DNA from: a bacterium
Lineage (GTDB): Bacteria; SM23-31; JAUVVT01
NCBI GenBank assembly: GCA_030616165.1
Contig: JAUWXV010000004.1
Location: forward strand, 1 to 40,164
Length of the DNA: 40,164 nt
Reading direction: 5' to 3'
In this document: positions 29,269 to 37,857 of the stretch, piece after piece
How positions within the stretch are numbered: the stretch's first letter is position 1
Layout of the letters: every line of letters starts with the position of its first letter
Made by a program: the position numbers and the translations under genes
The notes under the pieces: model-generated
Told to the model about the DNA's origin: nothing
Seen by the model: only the letters and a program-made list of their open reading frames with translations
The model's database searches: none

Positions 29269-30318
29269 ATGAAAATAATAAGAATAGGAATGCTCGGGAG
29301 CGGTTTTGTTGCAAATTTTTATATGGAGGGTTTAAAAAATGTCAACGGTCAGGAGGTTGTTATAAATTTTTCACGTCCTGATGACAAAATAAACACCGCA
29401 GAGGGTTTCGCAGAAAAATGGAACATTCCAGAATATACCAATAACCTGTTAGAAGTGATTGAAAGGGATGACATTGATTTATATTTTATAGCCTTGCCAA
29501 ACGAGGTTCATAAAGAGATAGCGTTAAAACTTGCTGATTATGGGAGAAATCAGGTGTGTACCAAACCACTTGGAAGGAATGAGGAGGAAGCGAAATCTAT
29601 GGTGGATGCGGTTGAGAAAGCAGGTGTATTTCATGGTTATGCGGAGACTGAGGTATTTGCACCAGCAGTTGTTAAGGCGAAAGGTATAATAGATATGGGT
29701 GGATTGGGAAGAGTGATATGGGTAAGGAGCCGTGAGGGACATGGGGGACCACACGCACCTCATTTCTGGGATGCTGACCTGACAGGTGGCGGGGCTCTGA
29801 TGGACCTCGGTGGACACTGTGTTGAAGCAGCAAGATACTTCTTCGGAAAAGATGACCATATTACAGAAGTCTTTGCCTGGGGAGACCTTATTGTCCATAA
29901 AGATAAGACTAAAGCAGAAGATAATGCCATTATGATTATGCGTTTTGCTTCAGGAGGAGTAGCACATATTGAACTTACGTGGTGCTCAAGAGGGGGGCTT
30001 GACCTGAGAAATGAAATTCATGGAACCGAAGGCTCAATTTTTACCGATGTTACCAGAGCAACACCGATAACCACATTTACCACAAAAGGAACTGGGTATG
30101 TGATAGAAAAGGCAGATGCAGACCGTGGATGGGTATTTCCACTGCCTGAAGAAGCATTTGTATATGGATATCAAGCGGAATGTCGGCACTTTGTGGAATG
30201 TGTGAGAGAGGGCAAACTACCAAGGGAAAATTATTACGATGGACTTGAAGTAGCAAAGGCTATTGATGCTGGATATAAGTCGATGAAAGAAAAAAGATGG
30301 GTAAAAGTTGGGGAATAA
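29269..30318 (+). CDS. Gfo/Idh/MocA family oxidoreductase
   Basis: 'IGMLGSGFVANFYMEGL', 'CTKPLGRNEEEAKSMV', 'GGGALMDLGGHCVEAARYF'. Confidence 0.9.
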   Translation: MKIIRIGMLGSGFVANFYMEGLKNVNGQEVVINFSRPDDKINTAEGFAEKWNIPEYTNNLLEVIERDDIDLYFIALPNEVHKEIALKLADYGRNQVCTKPLGRNEEEAKSMVDAVEKAGVFHGYAETEVFAPAVVKAKGIIDMGGLGRVIWVRSREGHGGPHAPHFWDADLTGGGALMDLGGHCVEAARYFFGKDDHITEVFAWGDLIVHKDKTKAEDNAIMIMRFASGGVAHIELTWCSRGGLDLRNEIHGTEGSIFTDVTRATPITTFTTKGTGYVIEKADADRGWVFPLPEEAFVYGYQAECRHFVECVREGKLPRENYYDGLEVAKAIDAGYKSMKEKRWVKVGE

Positions 30319-30600
30319 AGTTTATAAAAATGAAACATTGATGTATTTGAAAATTCCGAACTTTTTATTAAGAAATTACTTGACAAAAGATTTTAATTTT
30401 AATAGATTTTAAAAGATTTGTTTTTAGAAGAATAAAATTATTCCTACAAGACCCGCAAATAGTTTGCAGTTCTTGAAAATGTTTTCCTTATAGTATATCT
30501 CATTTAATTATGAAATATAATATTCCTGATTTTAGATAATTATTTTAATGAGTAAAACATTTCTAATGCGATTTACCTGAAAAATAGATAGGAGGGCATT

Positions 30601-31938
30601 ATGCCATCAGATAAAAAAATAACAAGAAGGAGATTTTTTAAAAAAAGCGCTCTCGGAACTGCAGGAATAGCATTCGCAAGTACATTGGGGGCATCAACTG
30701 TCCTTGCAAGTCCTAACTCTTCTGATACAATAGGTATTGGAATAATTGGGGTTGGAGTACGAGGGATTGAACATTTAAGAGAAGTATTGAGAATTCCTGA
30801 TGCTCAAATTCGCGGTATATGTGATATATATACTGGACATATGGAAAGGGCTTTGAAGGCTGTTAATAATCCTGATGTGAAAAGTTATACTGATTATCGG
30901 AATTTACTGGAGAATAGGGACATCGATGCGGTAATTGTAGCGACACCTGACCACTGGCATGCGAAAATGGCAATCGATGCAGCCGAAGCGGGAAAGGATA
31001 TTTACGTTGAAAAATGTTTGACACGTACTATTTCGGAGGCAAAAGCTATAGTAAAAGCAGTTAAAGGAAATAAAAGGGTTCTTCAGTTAGGTCATCAGGG
31101 GAGAAGCAGCCCTACTAATGCGAGAGCAAAAGAGATTTATAATTCAGGGATACTCGGACCTGTCACAATGGTAAGGATTTCCACTTTTCGAAATAGTGAG
31201 ATTGCCCAGTGGAGATGGTATAGTAGTTATAGTAATTTCAATATACCGTCAGATGCTGACCCAGAACATATTGATTGGAATAAATTTTTAGGAGATGCTC
31301 CCAAAAGAGCGTTTGACCTCAGGAGATTTTTTCACTGGAGATGCTACTGGGATTATGGGACTGGCATTGCTGGAGATCTACTCAGTCATCAGTGGGATGC
31401 CGTTAATGATATAATGGGTGTTGGGATCGCAAAAACTTGTGTTGCTTCAGGTGGAGTTTATTATTGGGATGATGACAGAGAAGCTCCGGATGTATGGAAT
31501 GTTATATATGAATATCCAGATAAAAATTTAGCTATCACCTACAGTTGTGAATTTCAAAACAGCCACTACGGCTCTGAACTCCAACTTTTTGGGAAAAATG
31601 CGACCCTTGAAGGTGGAAGAGGCCTGAGGGTTTTTCTGGAACCATATGGAGAGAGAGATAGAGAAATGCTCAAAAAATTGGCTGAACGACAAAAAGGAGA
31701 AAAAGCAGAAGCGCCTGGAAGAGGAGCAGCAATTCCTATATATACCTATACCGAAGAGCCAGGATTATATTTCACAAGTCATATGCAGAATTTTATAGAC
31801 TGTGTTCGCTCCCGTGAGAAGCCAAGATGCCATATAGATGTTGCATTTGAAGAAGCTGTGACCGCCATTATGTCAGTCATTGCATATAAAGAAAAAAGAC
31901 AGGTTACTTGGGACTCGGTGAGGCAGGAGGTTATTTGA
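30601..31938 (+). CDS. Gfo/Idh/MocA family oxidoreductase with Tat signal
   Basis: TRRRFFKKSALGTAGIAFASTLGAS signal; 'GIGIIGVGVRGIEHL', 'VATPDHWHAKMAIDAAEAGKDIYVEKCLTRTISEA'. Confidence 0.92.
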   Translation: MPSDKKITRRRFFKKSALGTAGIAFASTLGASTVLASPNSSDTIGIGIIGVGVRGIEHLREVLRIPDAQIRGICDIYTGHMERALKAVNNPDVKSYTDYRNLLENRDIDAVIVATPDHWHAKMAIDAAEAGKDIYVEKCLTRTISEAKAIVKAVKGNKRVLQLGHQGRSSPTNARAKEIYNSGILGPVTMVRISTFRNSEIAQWRWYSSYSNFNIPSDADPEHIDWNKFLGDAPKRAFDLRRFFHWRCYWDYGTGIAGDLLSHQWDAVNDIMGVGIAKTCVASGGVYYWDDDREAPDVWNVIYEYPDKNLAITYSCEFQNSHYGSELQLFGKNATLEGGRGLRVFLEPYGERDREMLKKLAERQKGEKAEAPGRGAAIPIYTYTEEPGLYFTSHMQNFIDCVRSREKPRCHIDVAFEEAVTAIMSVIAYKEKRQVTWDSVRQEVI

Positions 31939-32024
31939 GATTTTTTAGAATTATTATTTAATAAAATTGAGTTTAGGTATATCTTAATTAAATCAACCAT
32001 AAATGAAAAAAGGAGGAATTTAAT

Positions 32025-32861
32025 ATGAAAACTAAAAAAATGTCATTTATTCTAATAGGTTTACTTATAATATTACTCCAGATGAGTATATTAGGGCAGG
32101 CAAGTGCCCAGGAAGATATTACCCAGTGGAGAAATAAGACAATAATGTGGGTTGGACCACATCAAGATGATGAGGGCGGGAGTATGGGGACGTTGGCGAT
32201 GCTTCAGGCAAATGGTAACAAAATTGTTCTCGTACTGTACACAACCGGTAATAAAGGTTCCAGAGACCTTGAGATGACAAGCGAGAGACTTGCTCAGATA
32301 AGGAGAAAAGAAGATGCAAATGCAATGAGAGAACTCGGAATACCAACGGAAAATTACATCTGCCTTGGATATGATGATGGAATGCTCGAGTACGTTCCAA
32401 AATTAGAACTAACTGAGAAAATTTGCAGGCTGATAAGACAATACCGTCCGGATGCAGTGTTTACTATGGACCCTGGTACTACCTGGATGCGGTGGCATAA
32501 AACAGACCATCGTTCTTCGGCTTTCATTACTCTTGACGGTGCACGTGCCGCCGCTTATCATTTATATTTTCCGCATCATAGAATCTATGAAGGATTACAA
32601 CCTTTTACTGTAAGAGATTATTTCTTTTATAGCACTCGTGAATCTAATTTTAAAGTAGATATTACTGAATTTAGTGAAAATAAAATCAGAGCTCGTTCCT
32701 GGTATGTAAGTCAATTCGGAGCAGGTAATTTTAAATATGTAGGTCCAGAACCAGACCAAGAAAGACTTAATCAACAATTGAAACGCAATGCCGATAGAAT
32801 AGCTAAAGGTGAAAGAATATCTGAAAATTTCAGGAGACTCTCAAGTTCGATGTCGTTCTGA
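32025..32861 (+). CDS. PIG-L family deacetylase, exported
   Basis: Signal peptide (LGQASAQ); 'VGPHQDDEGGSMGTLAML', 'WHKTDHRSSAF'. Confidence 0.88.
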   Translation: MKTKKMSFILIGLLIILLQMSILGQASAQEDITQWRNKTIMWVGPHQDDEGGSMGTLAMLQANGNKIVLVLYTTGNKGSRDLEMTSERLAQIRRKEDANAMRELGIPTENYICLGYDDGMLEYVPKLELTEKICRLIRQYRPDAVFTMDPGTTWMRWHKTDHRSSAFITLDGARAAAYHLYFPHHRIYEGLQPFTVRDYFFYSTRESNFKVDITEFSENKIRARSWYVSQFGAGNFKYVGPEPDQERLNQQLKRNADRIAKGERISENFRRLSSSMSF

Positions 32862-32888
32862 TATATTCTTTTGAAGTTTAAAAAAATA

Positions 32889-32928
32889 GCAAATAGAATT
32901 AATAAATTTCATCTACTTTGCATTTTTT
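32889..32928 (+). terminator. Imperfect intrinsic terminator after first PIG-L gene
   Basis: GCAAATAGA / TCTACTTTGC with one bulge, followed by ATTTTTTT. Confidence 0.5.
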
Positions 32929-32966
32929 TGGTAGGTCATACCAACAAAAATAAGGAGTAATTTCTT

Positions 32967-33830
32967 ATGAAAATTAAAAATTTTATTATTGTCAGTTTAC
33001 TGATAATAATACTGCCTTTGAGTCTTTTTGGGCAGGAACAAAAGCAACTATCGGATAGAGGTCAGGTTCGTGAACGGAATCCAGAAGATATAAATGACTG
33101 GAGGGGAAAGACTGTGATGGTATTTGCACCGCACCCTGATGATGACCTTTCACCTGCAGGAACAATGGCAAAACTCGTTGAAAATGGTAATAAGGTTTTT
33201 ATAGTAGTTTATACAAGCGGGAATAAGGGTTCAAGAGACCTTGAAATGACAAGTGAAAGGCTTGCCCAGATAAGGAAACAAGAGGATATAGCGGCAAATA
33301 AAATATTAGGGATTCCGGAAGAAAATATTATCTGGTTAGGATATGATGACGGGATGCTTGAGTATGTCCCTGAAAAAGAACTCTGTGAAAAGGTATGCTA
33401 TCTTATAAGGAAATATCGCCCGGATGCTGTGTTCTGTCATGACGCTGGTACTGACTGGATGCAGTGGCATAAAACTGACCATCGTATGTCGGCTTTCATA
33501 ACTCTTGATGGGGCGCGTGCTGCGGCGTATCATTTATATTTTCCGCATCATAGAATCTATGAAGATCTACAGCCCTTTACTGTAATGGACTATTTCTTTT
33601 GGGGTTCTCATGAGCCCAATTACAATGTTGATATTACAGATGTCATAGAACTTAAATTTGAAGCAGCATGTCAGCACGTGAGCCAGTTTGGTAAAGGAAA
33701 TTTTAAATACACTGGACCTGTAATGGACACTGAAGATAAGGAAAATATAAGAAAACGATATATGAGAAAAGAACCTGATGGAAAGATGTATGAAAGATTC
33801 AGAAGACTTCAAGGATCACGATCTTTCTAA
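32967..33830 (+). CDS. PIG-L family deacetylase, exported (paralog of 32025-32861)
   Basis: Signal peptide; 'FAPHPDDDLSPAGTMAKL', 'WHKTDHRMSAF'; extended identity to the upstream paralog. Confidence 0.9.
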   Translation: MKIKNFIIVSLLIIILPLSLFGQEQKQLSDRGQVRERNPEDINDWRGKTVMVFAPHPDDDLSPAGTMAKLVENGNKVFIVVYTSGNKGSRDLEMTSERLAQIRKQEDIAANKILGIPEENIIWLGYDDGMLEYVPEKELCEKVCYLIRKYRPDAVFCHDAGTDWMQWHKTDHRMSAFITLDGARAAAYHLYFPHHRIYEDLQPFTVMDYFFWGSHEPNYNVDITDVIELKFEAACQHVSQFGKGNFKYTGPVMDTEDKENIRKRYMRKEPDGKMYERFRRLQGSRSF

Positions 33831-33892
33831 TCTGGAATTTAAAAAATTTGATTCAATATCCTTTTATTGAACAATATTTGTAATTTATTAAC

Positions 33893-33928
33893 TCAAAGGG
33901 GATGTATTTCATCCCCTTTGAATTTTTT
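33893..33928 (+). terminator. Intrinsic terminator
   Basis: TCAAAGGGGATG / CATCCCCTTTGA, 12-bp perfect stem with TATTT loop, followed by ATTTTTT. Confidence 0.9.
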
Positions 33929-33945
33929 AGAGTATTGGAGGATTT

Positions 33946-34278
33946 ATGAAGTCGAAGAACTTATTTAAAATATTTGTGATTTTTACATTTATTTTATTGT
34001 TTGTTAATATTTATATTATATTTCTATTTACTCCTCGACTCACAGCCCAAGAGAACTATCAAAAGATGTCTGAAATAAATGTAAATCCAAATATTCCAGA
34101 GGCTGGTAAAGCAATAATTCCTGAAAATTTTGGCGAATTGAAAGGCATCGAAAATGTTGGAAGGTCAACAATGCTCTGGTTTGAATCGAGAGACGGAACA
34201 ATTAGAAGAGTAAATATAAGTTTCTGGGAAGATGAGATTATTCTGGATGATTTGGTTGTGGTAATCAAAAGAAGATAA
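33946..34278 (+). CDS. Small exported or membrane-anchored hypothetical protein
   Basis: 110 aa, RBS GGAGG, strongly hydrophobic N-terminus. Confidence 0.6.
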   Translation: MKSKNLFKIFVIFTFILLFVNIYIIFLFTPRLTAQENYQKMSEINVNPNIPEAGKAIIPENFGELKGIENVGRSTMLWFESRDGTIRRVNISFWEDEIILDDLVVVIKRR

Positions 34279-34481
34279 AGGGACTACTGACAGTGGTGGG
34301 TAGAATAGGTGTTGATAGAAATATGAGAAAATGTCTTGGCTAAAATGAAGAAACGAGAAGCAGCCGGGATAAATAATGTAATATGAATAATCACCGAGGA
34401 TTATTATTGCACAGATTCAAGCATTCGTTATTTTTATCTAAATTTTCTGGTGCACTGCTTGTTAGACTTAATAAAATATAT

Positions 34482-34511
34482 AATCCTGATTTATTCATAA
34501 AATTTGAGAGT
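34482..34511. repeat. Intergenic repeat family copy (partial)
   Basis: AATCCTGATTTATTCATAAAATTTGAGAGT, near-identical to 22486-22514. Confidence 0.65.
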
Positions 34512-34552
34512 TCGCTCGAGAAAGTCAAGTAAATTTTAATTTAGAGTCTAGA

Positions 34553-34720
34553 CTATTTTAGTGAATTGTTTTCAAAATTATCCAATAATAATTTATAGAT
34601 ATTTTTATTTCTATTATTAAAACGAAATTCACATTCTTTAAGATGCAGGTGAAACGTTAACTTTGGCAAGCCATGAAATTTTTCTAAACGTCTTTTATTA
34701 TATGAACAAAAATAGAAATA
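34553..34720 (-). pseudogene. C-terminal remnant of an IS1595 (ISXO2-like) transposase
   Basis: Minus frame ...FCSYNKRRLEKFHGLPKLTFHLHLKECEFRFNNRNKNIYKLLLDNFENNSLK*, matching the conserved 'FWSYAKRRL.KF.G.....FYLHLKECEFRFN.R' region. Confidence 0.7.
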
Positions 34721-34836
34721 CTTTAATACAATAATCTACTATTCGGGACGGAGTCAAGCCGCGAATATAAGGGTTTATTCTACTCTCGGTGTTTTAATTA
34801 TCACAACACACAAGAATTGAGAATAAAAGTATTTGT

Positions 34837-34935
34837 TTATGTATTTAAATAATATTCTGTCGATATATTGTAGCCGAATTTGGCCATCTCGGTAAGCATG
34901 AACATAAGTGCAAACTGAATAATTCTATCAGCAAC
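34837..34935 (-). pseudogene. Possible coding remnant
   Basis: Minus frame VADRIIQFALMFMLTEMAKFGYNISTEYYLNT*; protein-like but no start codon. Confidence 0.25.
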
Positions 34936-35053
34936 CTACATTTTGATAAATTGTCATTAGAGGTAATAAGATTTACCAATGGCTTAGGATTCAAATGAAA
35001 TAAAAAATTTACTATTAATTTTAATTATAATTCACGTATTTACTAAAATTCTG

Positions 35054-37486
35054 TTATCTATTTTTAAGTTTTTCAAGTTCAAATTTTCTTATTTCTTCTC
35101 TCAACTTTCTACTGTATTCTTCTTGTGTAATAATTCCTTGATCAAGTTGTGATTTCAATTGTTTTTCAATTTTAAACAGTTGAAGTTGTGTAAGAAACTC
35201 CTCTGCTCTCTCTTCCCTTATTTCCTGTGCTTTAAGTTGTTCTTTTAAGAATTCGGTGACATCTGTTTGTGTTGGTCTATATCTTTTTAGTTTTTCTATC
35301 TCTTGAACGTAGTATCTTGATTCATTTTCTGATGCGATATTTTCATTTTGTGTTCTATAAATTTCACCCCAGTAGTTGTCATAGTCGTTCATGGCTTCTT
35401 TTACTCTTGGTTCATCAATGCTTCTGAGATAACCTTCAGCGGTTATTCTGATAATGGAACTTTCGTTCATAAGTGAATTGACCATACCATTAACTACCCA
35501 TTTAGGTTTTTGGTCGAGGATTTTAATCGCCTGAACCGCGTTTCTTCTTTCAAAGTATGAAGGGCTGTCTTTTTGTCTTGATATAAGCAAAAGTTCCGGA
35601 ACTACGGATGGGCTGCCTACTTGATTCATTACCCTTGTAAATACCTCCATTCGACTTTTGGGCATCGTAATATCTTTATTGGTCTCCCAGTTTATAATGT
35701 TTGTATACCTATCCTGATAGCTAATACTGGAAATACTTTTTGCAGTGGCATTTCTCCAGTTTTTTCCACCATCTGTTGAAAATTGAACAACAGGAGTAGT
35801 GGAATCGGAAATTGTGTTATAATATCTTAAAACGACATCATTTTTTCTCAAGCCCGCAACGGGTTTTGCATAGAAGCTTGGTTTCATGAAAAATTCATTA
35901 GTTTCGGCAGAAAGACCGAAATCATTATCATGAGGGGCAAGCCTAATTATAACAGGTGATTCTTTAATCTGTGGGATATCAAACCCAGCATACCATTTAA
36001 GAATTCCTTGATACATAGATGGGATTAATTTAGATATGTTACCCGATACTGTTGCCATTTCCCAGGAGGCTCCATTGTTTAATGAGAACTCCGGAATTAA
36101 TCCAATAGTATCTCCCTCTGCGTCAGTTATTTGATATTCAACCTCAAGAAGTTCTGCATCATTAATGCTAAGTATTTTTACTGATGGTGTTTCATTATTA
36201 TCGAGATGAAATGGGATTGTGGAGTCCCACTTCCCAAGGATTTTTCCTCCCCCTAATGATACCAAGAAAGAAACGTCTTCTGAATCATATCCTGAGAGGT
36301 CTTCGTCTGATTTCCATACAACCTTTTCAGTGTCTGGAGCAACTGTCTCCCCTTCTGTAATTCTCTGTGCAGTTGCGTATATCCAATTATTTCCACCATT
36401 TAAGGAGTACATATATTTAAATATATCCTCCGGAACAGGAATTTCTCCAGGATAGTAAACGGAGAATGATATATTTCCATTTACTTCCGCAAAGATATCT
36501 TGTATAGCCATCTCGTTGTAATTAACATTTATAGTGATTGCGTCATAAACACCATTCGATTCGAAGGCATATTTTTTGGCTGGTGTTAATTTGAAAAAAA
36601 TCTTTGTTTGAGGTGAATATTGGATATTATCCTTATCTGTTCTCCAGTATAGTTCACCCTCATAATTTTTTGAAGAGATGTTATTAGTTATTCCCTCGAC
36701 AGTTGCCACAGACCATGAGTTTCCACCATCTTGTGAGAATTCCGGTGTAATATTCAGGGTGTCGAGTTCATCATCAAAAAGTTGATAACGAATCCAGACG
36801 ATTCCTATTGGGCTCGTTCTATAATCGATAATTTCGATTCTCGGTGGAATATTGCTACCCAAATATTGATATGTCCTTGTGTGTTTCCAAGATGGGTCAT
36901 CCTTTCCTCTATGAATAACTCTTAACCTAACATCCTGCGGTTCTTCAGGAGTGGGCTTTTCCAGAAATTCAAGAAGATAAGGAATAACTGACTCATCGCC
37001 GATATTTCCTAAAGCAGTGAATGCAGAAAGATAATAAGGTTTTCTATCTTTAATTATCTGAATTAATGTTGGCACAGCACGGTCATCTTTTAATTCTGCA
37101 AGTATTTCGATTGCTTTTGGGGTGTAAGGACGGTCTTCTTTAACTACTCTTATTAAAATAGGAACCGATCTTTTGTCAAGTATCATACCCAGAGCAGTTA
37201 AGGATTCTTCAGCATAACGACCATCCCTTAATAATTCAGAACAGAGGTCTTGCGTGGCTCTTGGGTCTCCTATTTTTCCAAGGACCATGGCTGCATTTCC
37301 TGAATATTTATCCCCTCTTTTAAATGCTTCAAGAATTTCAAAAAATTTTGCATCATCTCCCTGAATATATTCCCAGAATGATTCGTCTATTTTCTGGTAT
37401 TCAGGTTGAGAAAATGCTATACAGCCAGGGAATATAAGTGTGGCTATTAATACTGGTAATAATAAACATTCTTTTCTCATTATCAT
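35054..37486 (-). CDS. HEAT-repeat lipoprotein with four internal repeats of a 'S.DGG.NW..AT' module and a SHOCT-like tail
   Basis: 'LIFPGC' lipobox-like signal; HEAT-like repeats ('LGKIGDPRATQDL', 'LAELKDDRAVPTLIQII', 'LGNIGDESVIPYLLEFL'); four repeats of the Ser-Asp/Asn-Gly-Gly/Ala...Trp..AlaThr motif; 'LKSQLDQGIITQEEYSRKLREEIRKF' tail. Confidence 0.75.
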   Translation of the reverse strand: MIMRKECLLLPVLIATLIFPGCIAFSQPEYQKIDESFWEYIQGDDAKFFEILEAFKRGDKYSGNAAMVLGKIGDPRATQDLCSELLRDGRYAEESLTALGMILDKRSVPILIRVVKEDRPYTPKAIEILAELKDDRAVPTLIQIIKDRKPYYLSAFTALGNIGDESVIPYLLEFLEKPTPEEPQDVRLRVIHRGKDDPSWKHTRTYQYLGSNIPPRIEIIDYRTSPIGIVWIRYQLFDDELDTLNITPEFSQDGGNSWSVATVEGITNNISSKNYEGELYWRTDKDNIQYSPQTKIFFKLTPAKKYAFESNGVYDAITINVNYNEMAIQDIFAEVNGNISFSVYYPGEIPVPEDIFKYMYSLNGGNNWIYATAQRITEGETVAPDTEKVVWKSDEDLSGYDSEDVSFLVSLGGGKILGKWDSTIPFHLDNNETPSVKILSINDAELLEVEYQITDAEGDTIGLIPEFSLNNGASWEMATVSGNISKLIPSMYQGILKWYAGFDIPQIKESPVIIRLAPHDNDFGLSAETNEFFMKPSFYAKPVAGLRKNDVVLRYYNTISDSTTPVVQFSTDGGKNWRNATAKSISSISYQDRYTNIINWETNKDITMPKSRMEVFTRVMNQVGSPSVVPELLLISRQKDSPSYFERRNAVQAIKILDQKPKWVVNGMVNSLMNESSIIRITAEGYLRSIDEPRVKEAMNDYDNYWGEIYRTQNENIASENESRYYVQEIEKLKRYRPTQTDVTEFLKEQLKAQEIREERAEEFLTQLQLFKIEKQLKSQLDQGIITQEEYSRKLREEIRKFELEKLKNR

Positions 37487-37806
37487 ATATTTAAACTTTT
37501 TGGAAGTCTAATAAGTTTCAGATATTTTTTAAAAAATAATTTTTATTTTATATCGAATTCTTTATAAATTAAAATATATTAAAAAATTATATCTACTTAT
37601 AAAAATATCGGCAGTTTATTAATATAAGGTTAGTAATTTTCAATTGTTTAAATATTTTTGCATACAATATTAAAAAAATATATTGATTTTTAATACAATA
37701 GAATTTAACTTAATAATTAATAAATATATGTATTATTTTGAAAATGTATTTACAAAAATGACCAAAAGTCAGGCGAGAATTTCTGAATTATCAGCATAAA
37801 TCATAA

Positions 37807-37830
37807 GTAGGACAGACATTCTTGTCTGTC
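37807..37830. repeat. Hairpin repeat GTAGGACAGACATTCTTGTCTGTC
   Basis: 8-bp stem GACAGACA / TGTCTGTC; first 11 nt recur at 40154-40164. Confidence 0.6.
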
Positions 37831-37857
37831 TATGATACTTTCTTAAGGGAAATAATA

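Noticed and set aside
30449-30477. CAAGA-CCC-GCAAA-TAG-TTTGC-AGT-TCTTG hairpin in the leader of the Tat-signal Gfo/Idh gene, considered as riboswitch or operator
   Set aside because: Short stems with an internal loop and no recognisable riboswitch consensus; could be chance in AT-rich DNA.
34460-34467. GTTAGAC (GTTRRRY-like) 7-mer that could suggest another attC site
   Set aside because: No complementary R'' box or L arms nearby; a 7-mer is expected by chance.
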